Source: Gammaproteobacteria bacterium (GTDB lineage: Bacteria; Pseudomonadota; Gammaproteobacteria; Pseudomonadales; Azotimanducaceae_A). From it: 6,670 bases of DNA. How positions within the stretch are numbered: position 1 is the stretch's first letter; every line of letters starts with the position of its first letter. This document shows, in pieces, positions 6,424 to 6,670 of the stretch. The notes beneath the pieces are model-generated. The model worked only from the letters and a program-made list of their open reading frames with translations, searched no databases and had not been told where the DNA came from. The stretch covers positions 1 through 6,670 of the forward strand of contig JAPOON010000097.1 in assembly GCA_026713405.1 (NCBI GenBank), in the 5' to 3' direction. The position numbers and the translations under genes are program-made.

Positions 6424-6670
6424 GCATCGTTCGGCTGCTTCGGGCCCTTGCCGTTCCGCTCGCCACCGGCTGCACCGCGCTCTTCCTGGGCGGCGCGGCC
6501 ACAGGCGCCGCTGCCGGCCAGGACGACGGCGCCTGGCCAGAACCCAAGCAGATTCTCGTCTGGAGCCCCGCCCGGAGGCTGCGCGCGTTCAGCGACTACG
6601 CCGGAACCTTTCCCACGAGGCCGGTCCGGGCCGGCGGCCGCGCTTACCCCCTGGCCCTGGCCCCACGCGA
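6424..6670 (+). CDS. Start of a possible exported or lipoprotein-like protein, cut by window end
   Basis: The frame beginning just after the gap stop stays open to the end of the window (about 82 codons) with the strong G/C third-position bias of the genuine genes here. Its first 30 codons encode a signal-like stretch: arginines at residues 3 and 6, a hydrophobic run, then ATGC with Cys16 as a possible lipidation site, followed by an Ala/Gly-rich segment and a more polar region rich in Trp, Pro and Arg. No ATG, GTG or TTG lies in frame at the beginning. The best-placed codon is ATC at 6424, which has GGAG (6414-6417) 6 nt upstream, inside the end of gap. Either a rare ATC start, a CTG at 6433, or an ATG-to-ATC change or sequence error would explain this. 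I recognise no family, and an unusual noncoding stretch cannot be excluded. Confidence 0.4.

Overview
The window is GC-rich, densely coded bacterial chromosome with strong G/C preference at third codon positions. The gene families suggest a proteobacterium, most likely a high-GC gammaproteobacterium. That placement is inferred from gene content and style; there is no rRNA or other phylogenetic marker to fix it.

Layout. (1) 104-1627, plus strand: an EthA-like flavin-containing Baeyer-Villiger monooxygenase with a plausible short promoter in front. (2) 1628-1837: a gap between convergent genes, dominated by a long imperfect inverted repeat (arms about 30 nt, 47-nt loop). (3) 4196-1838, minus strand: a tight three-gene operon, read as a TIGR04283-type glycosyltransferase, then a TIGR04282-type (DUF2064) transferase overlapping it by 8 nt, then the radical SAM enzyme ArsS 24 nt further on. 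This is the recognisable core of an arsenosugar biosynthesis cassette; the ArsM arsenite methyltransferase that would feed it is not in the window. (4) 4197-4378: a divergent control region with a perfect TATAAT box facing right, a TATATT box facing left, and a perfect 14-bp palindrome just before the right-hand gene. (5) 4379-6420, plus strand: two GAPDH-family genes overlapping by one base. The second is a textbook NAD-dependent GAPDH with all key residues. The first has the same fold but has lost the catalytic cysteine, the phosphate-binding arginine and the nicotinamide-binding Asn/Tyr motif, so it is almost certainly not a phosphorylating dehydrogenase. (6) 6421-6670: coding-like sequence in the frame of the preceding stop, resembling the start of an exported or lipoprotein-like protein, with no standard start codon and cut off by the window end.

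How the parts may work together. The minus-strand operon would take a methylated arsenical, join it to an S-adenosylmethionine-derived deoxyadenosyl group (ArsS), and remodel it with two sugar-nucleotide-type transferases. The most unusual part is the translationally coupled degenerate/canonical GAPDH pair, which suggests a regulatory or structural partner subunit for GAPDH. Its divergent placement beside arsenic genes is notable because GAPDH can use arsenate, but no ArsJ-type exporter is visible, so an arsenic role for the pair is only a hypothesis.
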